Shown one piece after another: positions 14,822 to 28,700 of a DNA stretch of 64,000 bases. The notes under the pieces were generated by a model, which had not been told where the DNA came from, did no database searches, and was given only the letters and a program-made list of their open reading frames with translations. The translations under genes and the position numbers were made by a program. How positions within the stretch are numbered: the stretch's first letter is position 1; every line of letters begins with the position of its first letter. This DNA comes from Calliopsis andreniformis. Taxonomy: Eukaryota > Arthropoda > Insecta > Hymenoptera > Andrenidae. Where the stretch lies: the NCBI RefSeq assembly GCF_051401765.1, contig NC_135073.1, forward strand, positions 1,550,001 through 1,614,000, written 5' to 3'.

Positions 14822-16509
14822 AAAGTTTCATAACAGATTACTCTTCAAATATAGTTTTAGAGGAAATATGTATAAAATATGATATAGACAAAGCAGGATG
14901 TTAGACAGGAATATCATCGGAAGAAAAACAATAACAAAAATGGAGGAAAAGTAGTATATTTAAAATCTATATAAAGTAAAAGTCTGAACTAGAAATACAT
15001 AAAGTAGAAGAAGAATATATGCATGTCAATACATTTGAAAAGAACAAGAAGAAATATTTACATATACAAAAGCAGAAGAAAAATTTCAAAAAGAGCTTAT
15101 TACAGAGTTAAAGAGATTGGACCTTTTAAAATGAGATTATTATTATAGCCATATTTAATAGATTTTTTATTCAAGTAATTTGTCAATATAAACTTTTAAG
15201 TATTTTGTTTGATTTTTTACAAAAAGTTACAATTATTGGTCGAGGCTAGGGTTGACAGTGTGCATGTACTTTTAAATTTTGAGTTTTTTTTTTAAATCCA
15301 GTATAAAAAGACTATGTTAAATATAAAAACTTTTAGAATTATTTTACGTACTATATGTAGATGTTTATGTAAATGACAAACATGAAATTTTTAGTGTTAC
15401 AAATAAAACTAATTAAAAAGGTAAAACATTAAATAAAATACATTTTTATTATAAAACATCATAATACAATGAATAAATTCTTCAAATAATGAAAACTTAA
15501 GAATTCTGTACATTTATTGAATATTTTCTTGTTCATACAATTGAAGTCATAAATTTTTAAAATTTTTATAAGTTTCATACGATCATTTTTGTAGCAGTAG
15601 CATGTAATTGTATAGAAATAGCATTATTTTATTAACACCCTTAAAAATACTTTACAAATTAATTTTTAATTGCTATTTCATGAATCAAAAAAGAATTACA
15701 CTTTGACTTCATCAGTTTTCACATTATTCTTCGTATATATTTATGTCCATTGGACATATCTAACTGAAGAATAAGAAATACATTCTTGGCTAGAAAATTG
15801 TCTTCAATTACTTTTATCTAAAATTTGCACCGGCAGGAGATATAAAAGAGACAGTAGTAGCAATTATAATTTTAAGCAATACACGATTATAAATAAAATT
15901 CATTTCATTTGCGTTCAATGGCCAAAGTGGGAAAATTAGAAAGAAATACTACTTGTTGATTATAAAAGTATGTTTCAACGGTATTTATTGTTATAGATTT
16001 TTGTTGATTGTTGTAGATTTTTGTAGTCTAACAATTAATTTATTTGACAGACTTCAAGCAGATTATAATTTCCCTTGTTTCAGATAGTCTTTGTAAATAA
16101 TTTTGATATCTGGAGTCATTATGCTGCAACTCTCGACTGTGTAGAAATATCAAAGAAAGGATCTCTCAACACTCAGAAGCAATGCCCAACAAGGGATATC
16201 CGGGTATTAACAAGTCAGATTAATTAGCTTGGACTAACATGTAGGGGTTTTTTAGTGGGTAGGCCAAGAATATCAAGCAGTTCCACGTAAACATGAGATG
16301 TTTTGCAACTTTAAGTAGCATTAATTTCTGGATTCACTTCTAAACTAACGATAATCGAAACGACATTCGAAAAATGAAAGAGAATGTTAATGAAATTAAT
16401 AGTTTAGTTAATTAACGCAAGACTGCACGGTGAAAATTAACAATAAGAACCACAAGACAAACGTGTGTTAACATCGTACAAATTCGCAACCCTAGGCTCG
16501 ACGATGCGC
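14822..16509. other. Intergenic region between BBS7 promoter and cuticle gene 3' end
   Basis: The DNA is very AT-rich, with a purine-rich stretch at 14930-15120. The 3' UTR of the cuticle gene on the minus strand should lie in its right part; AATAAA is present on that strand at 16039-16044 and 15984-15989. No gene is seen. Confidence 0.5.
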
Positions 16510-16776
16510 TTAATAGCCCGTAAAGGTGCCAGGCGGTCGAGCAGCATCGAAACGGGGATTCCCGTCATAAGAAACTTGCGCACTGAAACCATGCTTCCAG
16601 TCAGCAGTATATCGAACGATTTGTAGTCTTCCATCTGGAAGCTGGACTCTGTACTCGCCACGGACGATGTCACCATCGCTTATGGCGTTGTGGGAATAGT
16701 CGTTGCCAAAGGCATCTTCCTTCACTGCATAGTTGAAGTCGAACGGCATGCCTGGCTCATGATGATGATGATCATG
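16510..16776 (-). CDS. Cuticle gene exon 3: RR chitin-binding domain
   Basis: This terminal exon begins after the acceptor TGATCTTAG with HDHHHHEPGMPFDFNYAV and ends FTGY-TAA at 16510-16512. It carries the whole RR domain. A DNA transposon starts at 16861, only 84 bases upstream of the acceptor on the transcribed strand, so the branch-point region is short and AT-rich. Confidence 0.92.
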   Translation of the reverse strand, partial: HDHHHHEPGMPFDFNYAVKEDAFGNDYSHNAISDGDIVRGEYRVQLPDGRLQIVRYTADWKHGFSAQVSYDGNPRFDAARPPGTFTGY

Positions 16777-19700
16777 CTAAGATCATTATATTAATATAAG
16801 AATTAATACAAGAATTGGTCCTTCACGAACAAATTTAAAATATATAAATATAAAAATGTATACAGAGTGGGTGGAAAATCGTAGTATAATCGGCCAGGGA
16901 GTAATTCTAAGTTAAAAAAATAAGAAAAAAATGTAGTAAACAATTTTTCATCTGAGGCTTCATTTTCGAGAAAATAGAATTTGTAGTTTGCTCAAATATG
17001 CAATGTGATTTACTTATCATGTATTCTATTACCGGTTGTTTCTGTCCGTGTTAGTGTTTATAAGCATTGATAATGATAGGATACTGTAGGAAATACCCAG
17101 ATAGTTCGATGTCTGTCGAAAGGCATAGTTTATTTTGATAAACAGTTCTGATAAACATAATTTATTCTGATAATAGTTTATTCTGCGTAACAATTTATTT
17201 TATTTCGTTTGTTGCAAATTATTAAGCTATGGCAAGGTATTTTAATCAAGAGTATGTTGACATGTTACTCGCTTTGGGAACTTGTAGAGGTAACGCTTCT
17301 GCTGCAAACAGATATTACGCAGAAAAATTTTCTAATTGCCGACATCCGGATAGAAAAGTTGTACAGAGAGTGGAATAAATGGCAGCTGAGACTGGCTCAT
17401 CTGTATCTTGTATCGTGTTATGAAAATCGTGGTTGTAGTCGATGATTGTACAACAAAATTGAAGAAAGTGCTCTTCAGAGTGTAAATGATACATTAGTAT
17501 AAGAAATCTTAATTCTATACTATAAGAAAATTTAAAAATGTCGCTTAAACGGCATGAATGGTGCTCTCCGGAAGCAGCCACCGAGGCGGGAATGCACCCC
17601 GAGAGGACAAGCGGCAGCCCCGGGGGAAAACCCAGGGAGGCAACGCACCTCGGCAACATTGCTGAAAATGGGTGCGGAAGAGGACCCCACGCGTAGGGCT
17701 CTTCTTCTGATTCGAGCATCAACAGCGTTCACATCGGTGGAGCTTTTGTCACTTTTATAGTTAATTACGCACACATTTGCACTGTTTGCTGCTAATCAGT
17801 GATTGTTGTAATAAACGCCCACGAGTTAGACTACGATTTATATCGATTTCTAACAATACATAATGTTAGTACTGAACAATCTGATATATGCTGCACAATA
17901 ACCGCATGTATCTATACCGCGTTATGTGGGTACAGAATCTTCTGGAACGAGATTACGTGCCAAGAATGAATTTTTGTCACTGGTTACTCGAATGTCACGC
18001 TGTAGGTCAACGGTTTATGGTCTAATGACTCCAAAATTATATAAGATGAAATTTTCAATGTCCACAATACATAGTAGTGGTCAGACAAAAATCCTCGTAT
18101 TTATCGTGAAACTCAGTTTCAAGAGAGGTGAAGCGTCAATGTTTGGACAGGCATAATTGATAATCAAATCGTAGGATCTTATTTTCTCCCAGACAACCTA
18201 AATGGAAGCAGATATTTAGAGTTTTTACATGATACTTCATTGTTAGAAGAAGTACCTCTTGATATCAGAACTAGAATTATTTTTCAACATGCCTCACCAC
18301 ATTTCACGGGACTAGTTTTAAATTTCTTAAATGAAAAGTATTCGTGTTGGATAGGTCGTGACGGTAAGATATACTGACCTCCAAAGTCTCCGGACCTCAC
18401 ATCCTGGGATTTTTATTTATGGAGACATGTGAAAGAAAAAATGTACAAAGAAAATATTCACAACATTGCACAGCTAAAGCAAACAATTCTTCAAGTGTTT
18501 GAAAAACTAAAAAATAATAATACGTTACAATCCGTTCAGTTATTTTTAATTCGTCGAGCACAGTTATGTATGCAGCAACAAGGAGGATATTTCCAACAGT
18601 ACTAGTAAAGTAATAAACTAAAATGAATGTAATAAACTTAAAGTTCGATTTTCTCGAAAACAAAGCTTCGGATGAAAAATTGAATACCAAATTTTTTCCT
18701 TATTTTTTTTACGTAGAATTACCCCTTGGCCGGTTGTACTACGATTTTCCACACAGCCCGTATATTAAATCAAGTATGATATAGGATATACAGGATATTT
18801 AAATATAGGATATTTGTATAAAAAACATGTGATATTCTTGCAGAGTAGGTTTTACATACGTAGACACTCAAACAAGTTCATATGCATACTGTCCAAAAAA
18901 ATGCTGGCTCAGTATAGTTGGTCCAGAAATATATTTCTCAAGCTATCAAGCTATAGCTTGATTGTAAGATTAATCAAACGGTAAAATGAACATGATTAGG
19001 TCGCTAAAATAAGTGAAGTGACAAGAATATTAGAAGGTGAGCTTAGACCATGTATACTTATAGACACGGCGTTAGATAATTTCCTTGAAGCAAAGATAAA
19101 ACATTTACATGATGTTACACGTGGGCAAGATGTATAAGCTATGCTAGTACGATATAGAGGGTGTTACCTCTAACGTGATGCGTGATTTTTCACCCATTTG
19201 CTGCCATCTGACAAAAAAAAGTTTAGAATAAATTTACAGGGCATGGGGTATACAATAAATATCAGTCAAAAATTTTGAAAACAGTTTATTTTTCATGGTG
19301 AAATCAAGGTCACCTTGTGTTTTACAAATAGAAACACATATTTTTTTTTACCATATTATAAAGGACATCGAGATAAATTCAAAACACATATTACATGATA
19401 TTTTTACTAATATGTTACTCGATTTACAGTAGTAGAAATGTGAAATATTTAGCTTTTTGTCGTATTTGATTTTAAGACGTGTGAACATAATTGACCTAAG
19501 ATTATTGAATGTAAACATACGACTAGAAGATAAGGAAAATACACTTTATTCAATTACATATTCGAAATGCATTCCGTCTTCCGCAACGCAATATTTTGCC
19601 TTTTTACAGAAGTTTGAATGTGTTGTTGCAATTAGACTTGCTGGATTCACAGTTCTGCATTCTGAATTGATTCTCTCTTGGAATTCTAGAATATTTTTAG

Positions 19701-22700
19701 CTGCTGATAATGTTTAGACTATCTTAAAGTCAAATACGACGAGAAACTAAATATTTTACATTTTCATAACTGCAAAATTGAGTAATATGCTAGTAAAAAT
19801 ATTATGTAATAGATGTTTTGAATTTGTTCCGATGTTCTCTACAATATGGTAAAAGAAATAAAACCCAAGGTGACCTTGATTTTGCCATGAAAACAAACTG
19901 TTTTCGAAGTTTTTTTACTGACATCTATTGTACATTCCGTACCCTGCAACTTTTATTCTAAACTTGTTTTTGTCAGGTGACTGAAAGTGGGTGAAATATC
20001 GTACGTCGCGTTAGAGGTAACACCCTGTATACTATCTATGCAGTTTCAAAAGAGTGGTATATCAATGTTTCAAACATATAAAACTATTTTTAATGTTCGA
20101 CTAGAGTATGTTATTAATTTTTGTAATAAATAAATAAATAAATGTATACATATATTTTTTTCAAAGTATACAATATAATATTTTTTATGGATATGTATTT
20201 TAGTTATTAATTTTTACTCTATCTTTACAATTTTAAATAGTGCTCATTATAATACATATATTTTGGAGATTTATAATTTTGCATTTATTTGAATTCGATA
20301 TTGAGATACCGATAATATTCTGGAAAAGGTATCTGAGTAACTACTCTCTTAAAACTTATTTTGGCTTAAACGAATAATAAAAATACGAATAGTACACAAA
20401 TATTTGGAGGAAATTTATTTATTTTTGATTGTAGATTATAATATAAAGTAGTTTCAGTCAGCCTGTTGCGTATTTTATCGTTATCATAAACTAATTTGTT
20501 GCTTATATATTATTGTGTATTTCCATGCAACCCTGAACACAGCATATTTGCAGCTCTTTTTAAACATTTATAATTTAAGTTAATGCCATGTCAACCATTG
20601 TGAATCACCTTTAGTCTACATGTGACGTCACACTTTCCACGTTATCTTTGTTTCACTCGATTCCCGCATTTCCTATACATACACTACACCCAAGTCATGT
20701 CTAGTAGTATACAATATGGTCTAAGAAGATGAGGGCTTTAATCACTTCTACGACCAGGAACAATTATTGTCTGCTTATGTTAGAGGCCACTTCCACTCGA
20801 CGTTTCAAGTTACGACGCTTCGATTTTTATTTTATGAATATTATTTTTTTTTTCATTAACTAAGAACTACTGAAAATTTTTCCCGAAATTCAAACGTTTA
20901 CAACTTAAAAAAAATTTTTTAAAATCATCTACGATAAAGACTAATTTCATTCGTCTATTTTAGAGGAATATACATATATTTTATTCCCCAGATAAATTCA
21001 ACATAAAATATTTTTGGCATTGCAAAGTCTCTCTCTACAAAAAACCTGTCTGACACGCGATACAATAATAAACTACGAAGAGTTCTTTCAATATATATGT
21101 AGTTGAGGCTTTTTAAATACATATAAAGATTTTTTAATCAAAATATATACGAAAAAAAAATTCGTTAGAATGATCCAAGGATATTTCGGACCTTTTAAAT
21201 TGAGCGGGGATTCCACATAAATGGGGGAGTATAAATAAAAAAGTAAGCATTTCCAGTTTATATATGTATATGATCGATTTTCATTGTTTTCGTGTCTAGA
21301 ACCTACTACCCAAAATGGTCCATATTTTGTTATACAGTCTATATTATACCCATGTCCCAGATACCACACGACGTCTTGAAGACGTCTATTTTATGTTCAT
21401 TTTATGCCTGAACGTCTTACGACATAATTTAAACGTCTTAAAAACATCCAAGAGCGTACATCTTAAAGACTTGCAAAGTTTATATCTATAAAACGTCTTA
21501 AAGACACACTACATGGACGTCCTAAAGACTTAAACTTTTGGATGTCTTAAAAACGTCTAATTTTTGTCTGAACGTCTTATATACGTTTATAATTATATAC
21601 GTTATATACGTTATATAAATGTTTTTTAAGACGTCTTAAAGACATACTAATTTGTAACATCAGACAACTTAGAGATGTCTTTTGAACATTTTTAGGACTT
21701 TACTGGATGTTTTTAAGACGTTTTTAAGATGGCTCTGTGCTATTTGGGGGGGGGGGGGGGGGTAGCACAGAGATGTCTTAAAAATGTCTTAAAGACATCC
21801 AGTAAAGTCTTAAAAGTGTCTAAAAGACGTCTCTGAAATGTTCGATGTTCAAATCAGTTTGTCTTTAGGACGTCTTAAAAAACATTTATCAGACGTTTTA
21901 AGGATGTCCAAATTACGTATATAAGACGTTCAGACAAAAATTAGACGTTTTTAAGACGTCCAAAAGCATAAATCTTTAGGACGTCCATGTAGTGTGTCTT
22001 TAAGACGTTTTATAGACGTAAACTTTGCAAGTCTTTAAGAGGTACGCTCTTGAACGTTATTAAGACGTCTAAATTATGTCGTAAGACGTTCAGGCATAAA
22101 ATGAACATAAAATAGACGTCTTCAAGACGTCGTCTATGAATAGGAGATGATTTTAAGAACCACTATTCTAAACTAATGTTTTCAATGCGGAACTATCAAT
22201 ACTGTCTCAAACATTAATATTGTTTTTTAAATTTAAGTTTTATAGATTTGACATTAATCGAGATTGAATTAGCTAAAGTGTATTTTAACTATTTTGTAAT
22301 TCAATTATATTATTTAGATTCCCTATATAGCTTTTTAAAATACTCCGAAAACAAAATCACGTTATTATAGTTAACCTATGTATGCGAAAAGCTTTTCTAA
22401 TTTCTGATTTTATATTTTCAAGCCAAAATACTTTGTTGCTTTGTTACTTACCCCACTAGGAGTTATAGTATTAGTAGTAGGTCTGGTGGGAGTTCCATAA
22501 TCTGGGAATTCTGGAGTAGGCCTTGGACCTGGAGGTGGGTATCCATTATCAGGAGGTGGCCTGGATGAAGGAAATTTCGTGGTTGGTTTAGGATAAGAAT
22601 GTGGAAAAGGTGTTGTTGAAGAGAAGGGTGGTCTCGTGGTGGTTGTGGGTTTGGGAAATGGTATTCTAGGTGTATCATAATTGTAGCCCTTTGTTGGTTC

Positions 22701-25700
22701 AGGTGGTAAATATGTGTTACGTCTTGTCCCAGGAGGTAGATCACAAAGAACATGGACTATTGCCATGCAGAGTATTACTATCTGTAACAAAAAATTTACA
22801 AATCATTTGATATTTATTTTATAAAAAAATTTGTATTTGTGCACTACCGTGCATAAGTATTTTGATACTTTCAGGTTATTGAAATATGTAAAATACACAA
22901 AGTAAAATTCTATAATATATTTTTGTCTACAAATATCGTCTCAGTCAATTATATAAGGTTTACAAATGCCGATAAGAATAACATTTAATATCAGTTAGTC
23001 TAAATAAGAAAGTGTAAGTATTTCATGCATTACCAATAATGCAAGTGTATACATGTGAATGTGTTCAAATACTTGTGCACAGTAGTATGTACAGAGTGTT
23101 TGAAAACATGTGTTAGAAATTTCAAGGGATGATTCTGTATGCTAAACTAAGACAAAAATGAAAATGAACCTCAGACTTCGTTTCTGAGTTATTACTTGTT
23201 GAGAAAACGTTTAAAATATGCGTAAAATGTATCTGACTCAGGACTTATTTTAGTGATTTTGATATGTCTAATCTGACTAATGCACGGGGGAAGTGGAAAA
23301 ACTCGCATGCCAGACACATTGCACTCGAATTTTAGACGTTTTTCTAATAATTAATAATTCTGAAGCGAAGATCCAAATGCATATGTATGTATGTAATGTG
23401 TAAAACGTATATGTACGTACGTAGTAATGGAATTCAGCTGCATTATACCGATTCAGCAGAATTGCTACCTAAAAGTTCTGTAATTCTGTGAACCGTTTAT
23501 TTAAATTAAATAATACATTTTTACAACCGTATTTGCGTGGAAACGGTGGTAAGTCGCTCGTTACACGGAAACAGCAATAAATTACAATTTCTTAATGAAA
23601 TTTTTAACTAAAACGTTTTACAAAATTCTAAGAATTCTGCAATTCCTGAAAGTGTTCGAAAAGCTAAAGATATAATCAGAACAATTACTGCTGTAAAGTT
23701 CTGCAGAAACAGGGAAAGGTTTTTAAAAAATGAACATAATTTGTACGCAATGAGATAAGAGAAATTAGGTCAACTGCTTTTAAAATAGCAAATATAATAA
23801 ATATTAGTTCCATTAGTCTATCATTGAATGGAATCCTAATTCCGTATGTAGTGAAAAGGTGGTTAAGAACCAATCATGCAGCCAGTGATCTTCAGATAAA
23901 AGCGAAATAAATTGCAAAACAAGATGCTACTGGAGAAGCGACATGGTAATATTTGAAATCATAGTTTTGTCCTTTCTTTTTGTAAGATGTAGGTATAATA
24001 AAATTCATTTAGTAATACTTAATAACTTTTTTTGCAACAATCCATTTTTGTTACTGTTTATGTATAAACATCAAATAATTATATTTTCGGAAATAATAAA
24101 TTATTTTTTTATTAATAGTGCATCCAACCAGTTGTTAAATTACTGAAATCCCACCATTGGTTATGGTACACTCAGGATATTATATATATTGTTAAATATA
24201 CTTCATTTCATTATTACGCATTATTTTATGTGTAGAAGGACATCTGCTGCAACTATTATAATTCAATAAACCTCTATGTTTTTTAAAAAAGTTTATTCTG
24301 CTAACAAAAATTTGTTGATTAAATAATCAGGTAAAAAGTTGTTTACAGTAATTTTTCAATTTTAATTATACCAGAATGAAAGGATAACGCATTCATAGCG
24401 ATTAAGTCTAAAAATTAGAACAGTGACAATAGATCTCATCAATTTTCCACGAATACAATCGTTAAGCGACAGGATCTAAGTGTCTCTGGAGGCGAGTGTC
24501 CTCCGACTCATCCTCCTACTACCATTTACACAACTGTATTCAATTATCCGCGCAGTAATCGCTTAACGCGCAACTTTTAATGGTACCGCGTTTCCTCTTG
24601 CTAACAAAACGCATGTCAGCTGCACGTAGTCGTGATGAGAATGTAATGAACTGTTGGCATGTTGCAAACAGGACGACAGATGTATAATGTGACGTTCGAG
24701 GCGTTTTCTTCAAGTAGAAACTGAGATGTTTGGTATTGTGTAACTCTATCGCATTAAAACACATGTTATAAGTGATAGAAGCTGTGAAATCATGTAAGTG
24801 ACATCAATAGCTCTGATTAATACCTCAATCAAATATTAACATAATATAATATTAATATTACCTAATGGCATAATATTATTATAATATCTCCAGCCTTGGA
24901 GTATTATTAAATTAGAAATTAGTGAAGATTAGTATTAATTTTAATTATCCTACTAATCTACGGGAATGAATAATGATACCTATAATACCACTTGCTACAG
25001 ATTAAGTCATTGTAGAAATAAAAATTTAAAGCAAAATTGAAAATATTTGTACAGGGTGCTATAATTATAGCCTTCAATATTTTAAGGGGTGATAGAGTAT
25101 CCAAATTGGAGCATAAAATGTTCTGTGACGTAGTGTCTAACCTGTCTTTGTGTTGCAATAATAATGCCTTAAAATTAACATACCTATATGCTAAATTAAT
25201 TATATTATCAGATCAAAAAAGTCTTGATAAATTATGTTGTGTTTCTTATAATTTAACTTTTATAAAACTTCAAAAATCCATCTGCTAACTTACATCTGTA
25301 AAATTATAATCCTCTGATTATTAATTTAGGCGTTATTGTTGCACTATATCATAGGACATTTTGAGCTCCAATTAAGATCCCCTACAACCCTTTGAAATAT
25401 TGAAAGCTATATTTGTTATACCCTGTATAAATAAAAAATCTAATAATCAAAAGAAAGAATAAGGAGGGGTACTTAAAGCGTAAGATAATTGCGTGGAGAA
25501 TTTCATTCTTCATATGTGTCGCTTTACAAGGGTTTCACAACGATTTAATTATGCGCCTTCCGCCTCATTTCTGCTTCGTCTCTTTGCCGACTGTAGGTGC
25601 AGCGAATGCGTGCGAAACTGTTTCCTCTAAATGTATTTTATCTTTACCTAATTTTTGGTCCCAGAATTAATATGTAAACTTATGAAAGCACACAAATGCA

Positions 25701-28700
25701 TTACGCAAATTAAAGACATTGTTTCTAGTTTTAATTATTTCTGTGCCTGCTTCTTTAATTATATTACCAAGAATCAGCCTGTATGTTACAGGTAATTATG
25801 TATTCTTACGATGGAGTTCTAACGAAGACCTGGAAAAACTCACTGATTGTGGAAAAAGTTAATTTGAAAGACATTGTTTGTTTAATTGTCACGGCTTTTC
25901 CTGGTTTTCGTCATTTCACTCTTCCATTAATTTGATAGCTGAGAAGAATACAATTAAGTTGATAGCTGAGAAGAATACAATATTTGTGAAAGTAGAATAT
26001 AACGATCTGTTAGATAGTATTATAGGAGAGGTACTTTTAAATTGATTGGAAAAAACGATGATTTCTGTTAAAAAAGTATTTCGAATTTGAATTATATGTT
26101 CAATATATAAAACTAAATCTTAGATATTATCGAAAAACAATTTTTAAGTTTGCCGGTAGAAAAATTTATAAGAAGAATAGAATTTAGAATAGAAGAAAGA
26201 TAGTATTGACTTGTTAGGTTATTGTTAGGTAAGCAAATATAGCATAAATATAAATAAGAATAGTGTTGATTGCTGCTTAAATAATACAAGAAAAATCGAA
26301 AAAGTAGAGGTTCTAATACTGCACATATATTCGGATACTTTGAAAGTTTAATTCTTAAAATTAAAATAATGATTTTGTCGCAAAAGCATGACAACCCTTA
26401 CGAAATAAATTATACTGTAGAATATAAAAAAATTTTTAAATTGTTTGCCAGAAAAATGATGTTCAGCGTTGATTATTTTCTAATAATTACTAATGGCTAT
26501 TACTAAATAATTTTGTAATAGCGATACAGAGGAAAAGGGGGTCTTCCAAAATTCAATGATACCGATTCATGAGGCATGCCTCGAGATTGATCGTATCGTG
26601 TATGGAGCCCTTTATTAGACTAACAATTTTCTCGGTCACCGATTATTTATCGGTAGGTGTGGATTTAGGCTTAGTCTTATAAACATTTAAATAATTGTAT
26701 ATAACAAATCAACATCTTTTTTAATCTTTTTGTATTTACCTATATATGCTATAATATGATGTAATATATTTTTGTTCCTTGTATGATATTTATACGACAT
26801 ATAAGGCTCAGAAAACAAAATTATAGGAGTGTCCGAATATATTAATGGGAATCACTGTATTATATTTTTTATCAAGTATCTAATAAAATTGAATTCAATC
26901 AAAGATCGTATTATCCTTTTCTATGCCATATTATGCTTTTTGGAGATATTGTTTGAAATCATAGTTAAAAATACTACTAGTGGATGTATTTTAAATTGAA
27001 TTGTTTGATACGCTCAATAAAAAAAAAAAAAACAAATCAAAATCGATGTTTTTAAAGTCAAATATGTACTGTATGAAAATAGTTGACAGAAGTATGACAT
27101 GTTGAAATATTATAAAATAATTTATAAAAGAATGCTAAGCAGTTTAACTGGCTAGTTCACTTAAGCTTACTAACTAAAGAAAAGTACGGCTGTTATCAGG
27201 TTTACACCATTGTTTCAGTAGTTATTGTTTAACGTTCATTGTCATAGCCAAAGTGATGCAAGTCTTCCTCAAATCTCAAATCAAGGACTGTAATCTCCAT
27301 GTTACTTGCATCATACACATGAAAACATTGCACAGAAAGAGATATACTGTACAAATTTTTGACATGCTTTAAAGTAGAATGAAATAGAAGATACAAGCAG
27401 GTATGCAATTTCATAAGAAAACTTACAATCAACACGAGATAATCGATGAACTAATACCTCGACGAAAATGCAAAAAAGTACATAACGCAAATAATATGTA
27501 AAAATATACGAAATATTGAATGTAAAATGTACACGTTATAATATTTCTGAAAAGGAAATAAATTTTTATTTAGGCTTTTAATAAATTTTAATTTCTTTGG
27601 TTGTACTTATGAAAATGTGTACGTACATGAACTTCTGCTAAATAAACCGAATAAAAATTAAGTATAGAACATTATTATCTTCTGTTTACAAAAGCGGTTT
27701 TATTCTAATTTGCTTATTCTGCAAGCACTTCATCGTTACAATTAGGTACTTTTTTATGGTTTTGTATCGCGTAGTAAAATTATCCTTTTATAGCCATACA
27801 ATCAAGCAACTGAAAAGTATTGAGTAAAAGCTTTTATACAGAAGCATTAAACATCTCAAGAAACCTTTAAGAACAAACCTGTCAACTTACTATTTCAAAA
27901 GTAAATGTTCATCTCGTAGACGACATAATTATCAGCAATAAAACTTCACCATCATATGTAAATCTATCAAGCTCTTTTTTCAAACATTTATGATCTTATT
28001 GCGCAAAGAGGATCATGCACTTTCCATTATCGGATTTCTTATATTTCCAAGATAGAACTCTGTTCAGAAACTTCTTGGAAAGGGATAGAGATACGTTTAT
28101 CCTAAAGAAGAAAGAAGAATAATAGGGTATTGTGCCGGGTAGTAGCTGCGAAACTGAATCAAGTTGTGTAAGCTACGTATACGCAAACTTTCTATCATGG
28201 TTAATTAAATAGGCGAAGTCATTAGAACGCCAATTTAGAGTCAAATCCTTTGATGAGCAATGGATAGGAATAGAGTCAATCGATTACGAAAGATGTTTGG
28301 AATCGAAGGATTCTAGAAACGTATTGACGGAAGGATTGTAACAATTTTTGCCTAAATAGACGTTTATTTTCTTCAGCTTATGTTTAGTGAAATTAATTAT
28401 ACATATGTATACAATTCAGAGTATTTCCAAATATATGGGACATTTGTGGAGGATAAATTCTACATACACGGATAATAAAGAGAGTTCGTATAAACATATG
28501 TCCAGAAATGCTTCGATTTTTGGTTATACGCTATTTTGTGTTGTAAAACGCTGGTTTCAATCGTGAAAACAATAAAAAAAACGCGGGGCACTTTTGGAGG
28601 ATAGGTTCTAGATACAAAAGCAATGAAAAAAGTTCAAATGCACATATGCCCGAAAACGCATAGTTGTTTAGTTACATGCTGTTTTCATGTCTTATATTGC

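Larger units (their letters stand above)
16861..18762 (+). mobile_element. Degraded Tc1/mariner-superfamily transposon (DUF4817/DDE type)
   Basis: The element has imperfect inverted termini of at least 100 bases. Both ends carry GTGGAAAATCGTAGTA shortly inside a TACRG start, and the element is flanked by TA (16859-16860 and 18763-18764), the usual target duplication of IS630/Tc1/mariner elements. It lies inside intron 2 of the cuticle gene, in antisense orientation. Its transposase is broken (separate entry), and a GC-rich block interrupts the middle. Confidence 0.85.

Noticed and set aside
19457..19717. Open frame of 86 codons
   Set aside because: It lies within the spacer and arm of a foldback MITE and has no transposase motifs.
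25037..25288. Open frame of 83 codons
   Set aside because: It lies mostly inside the MITE at 25052-25425.
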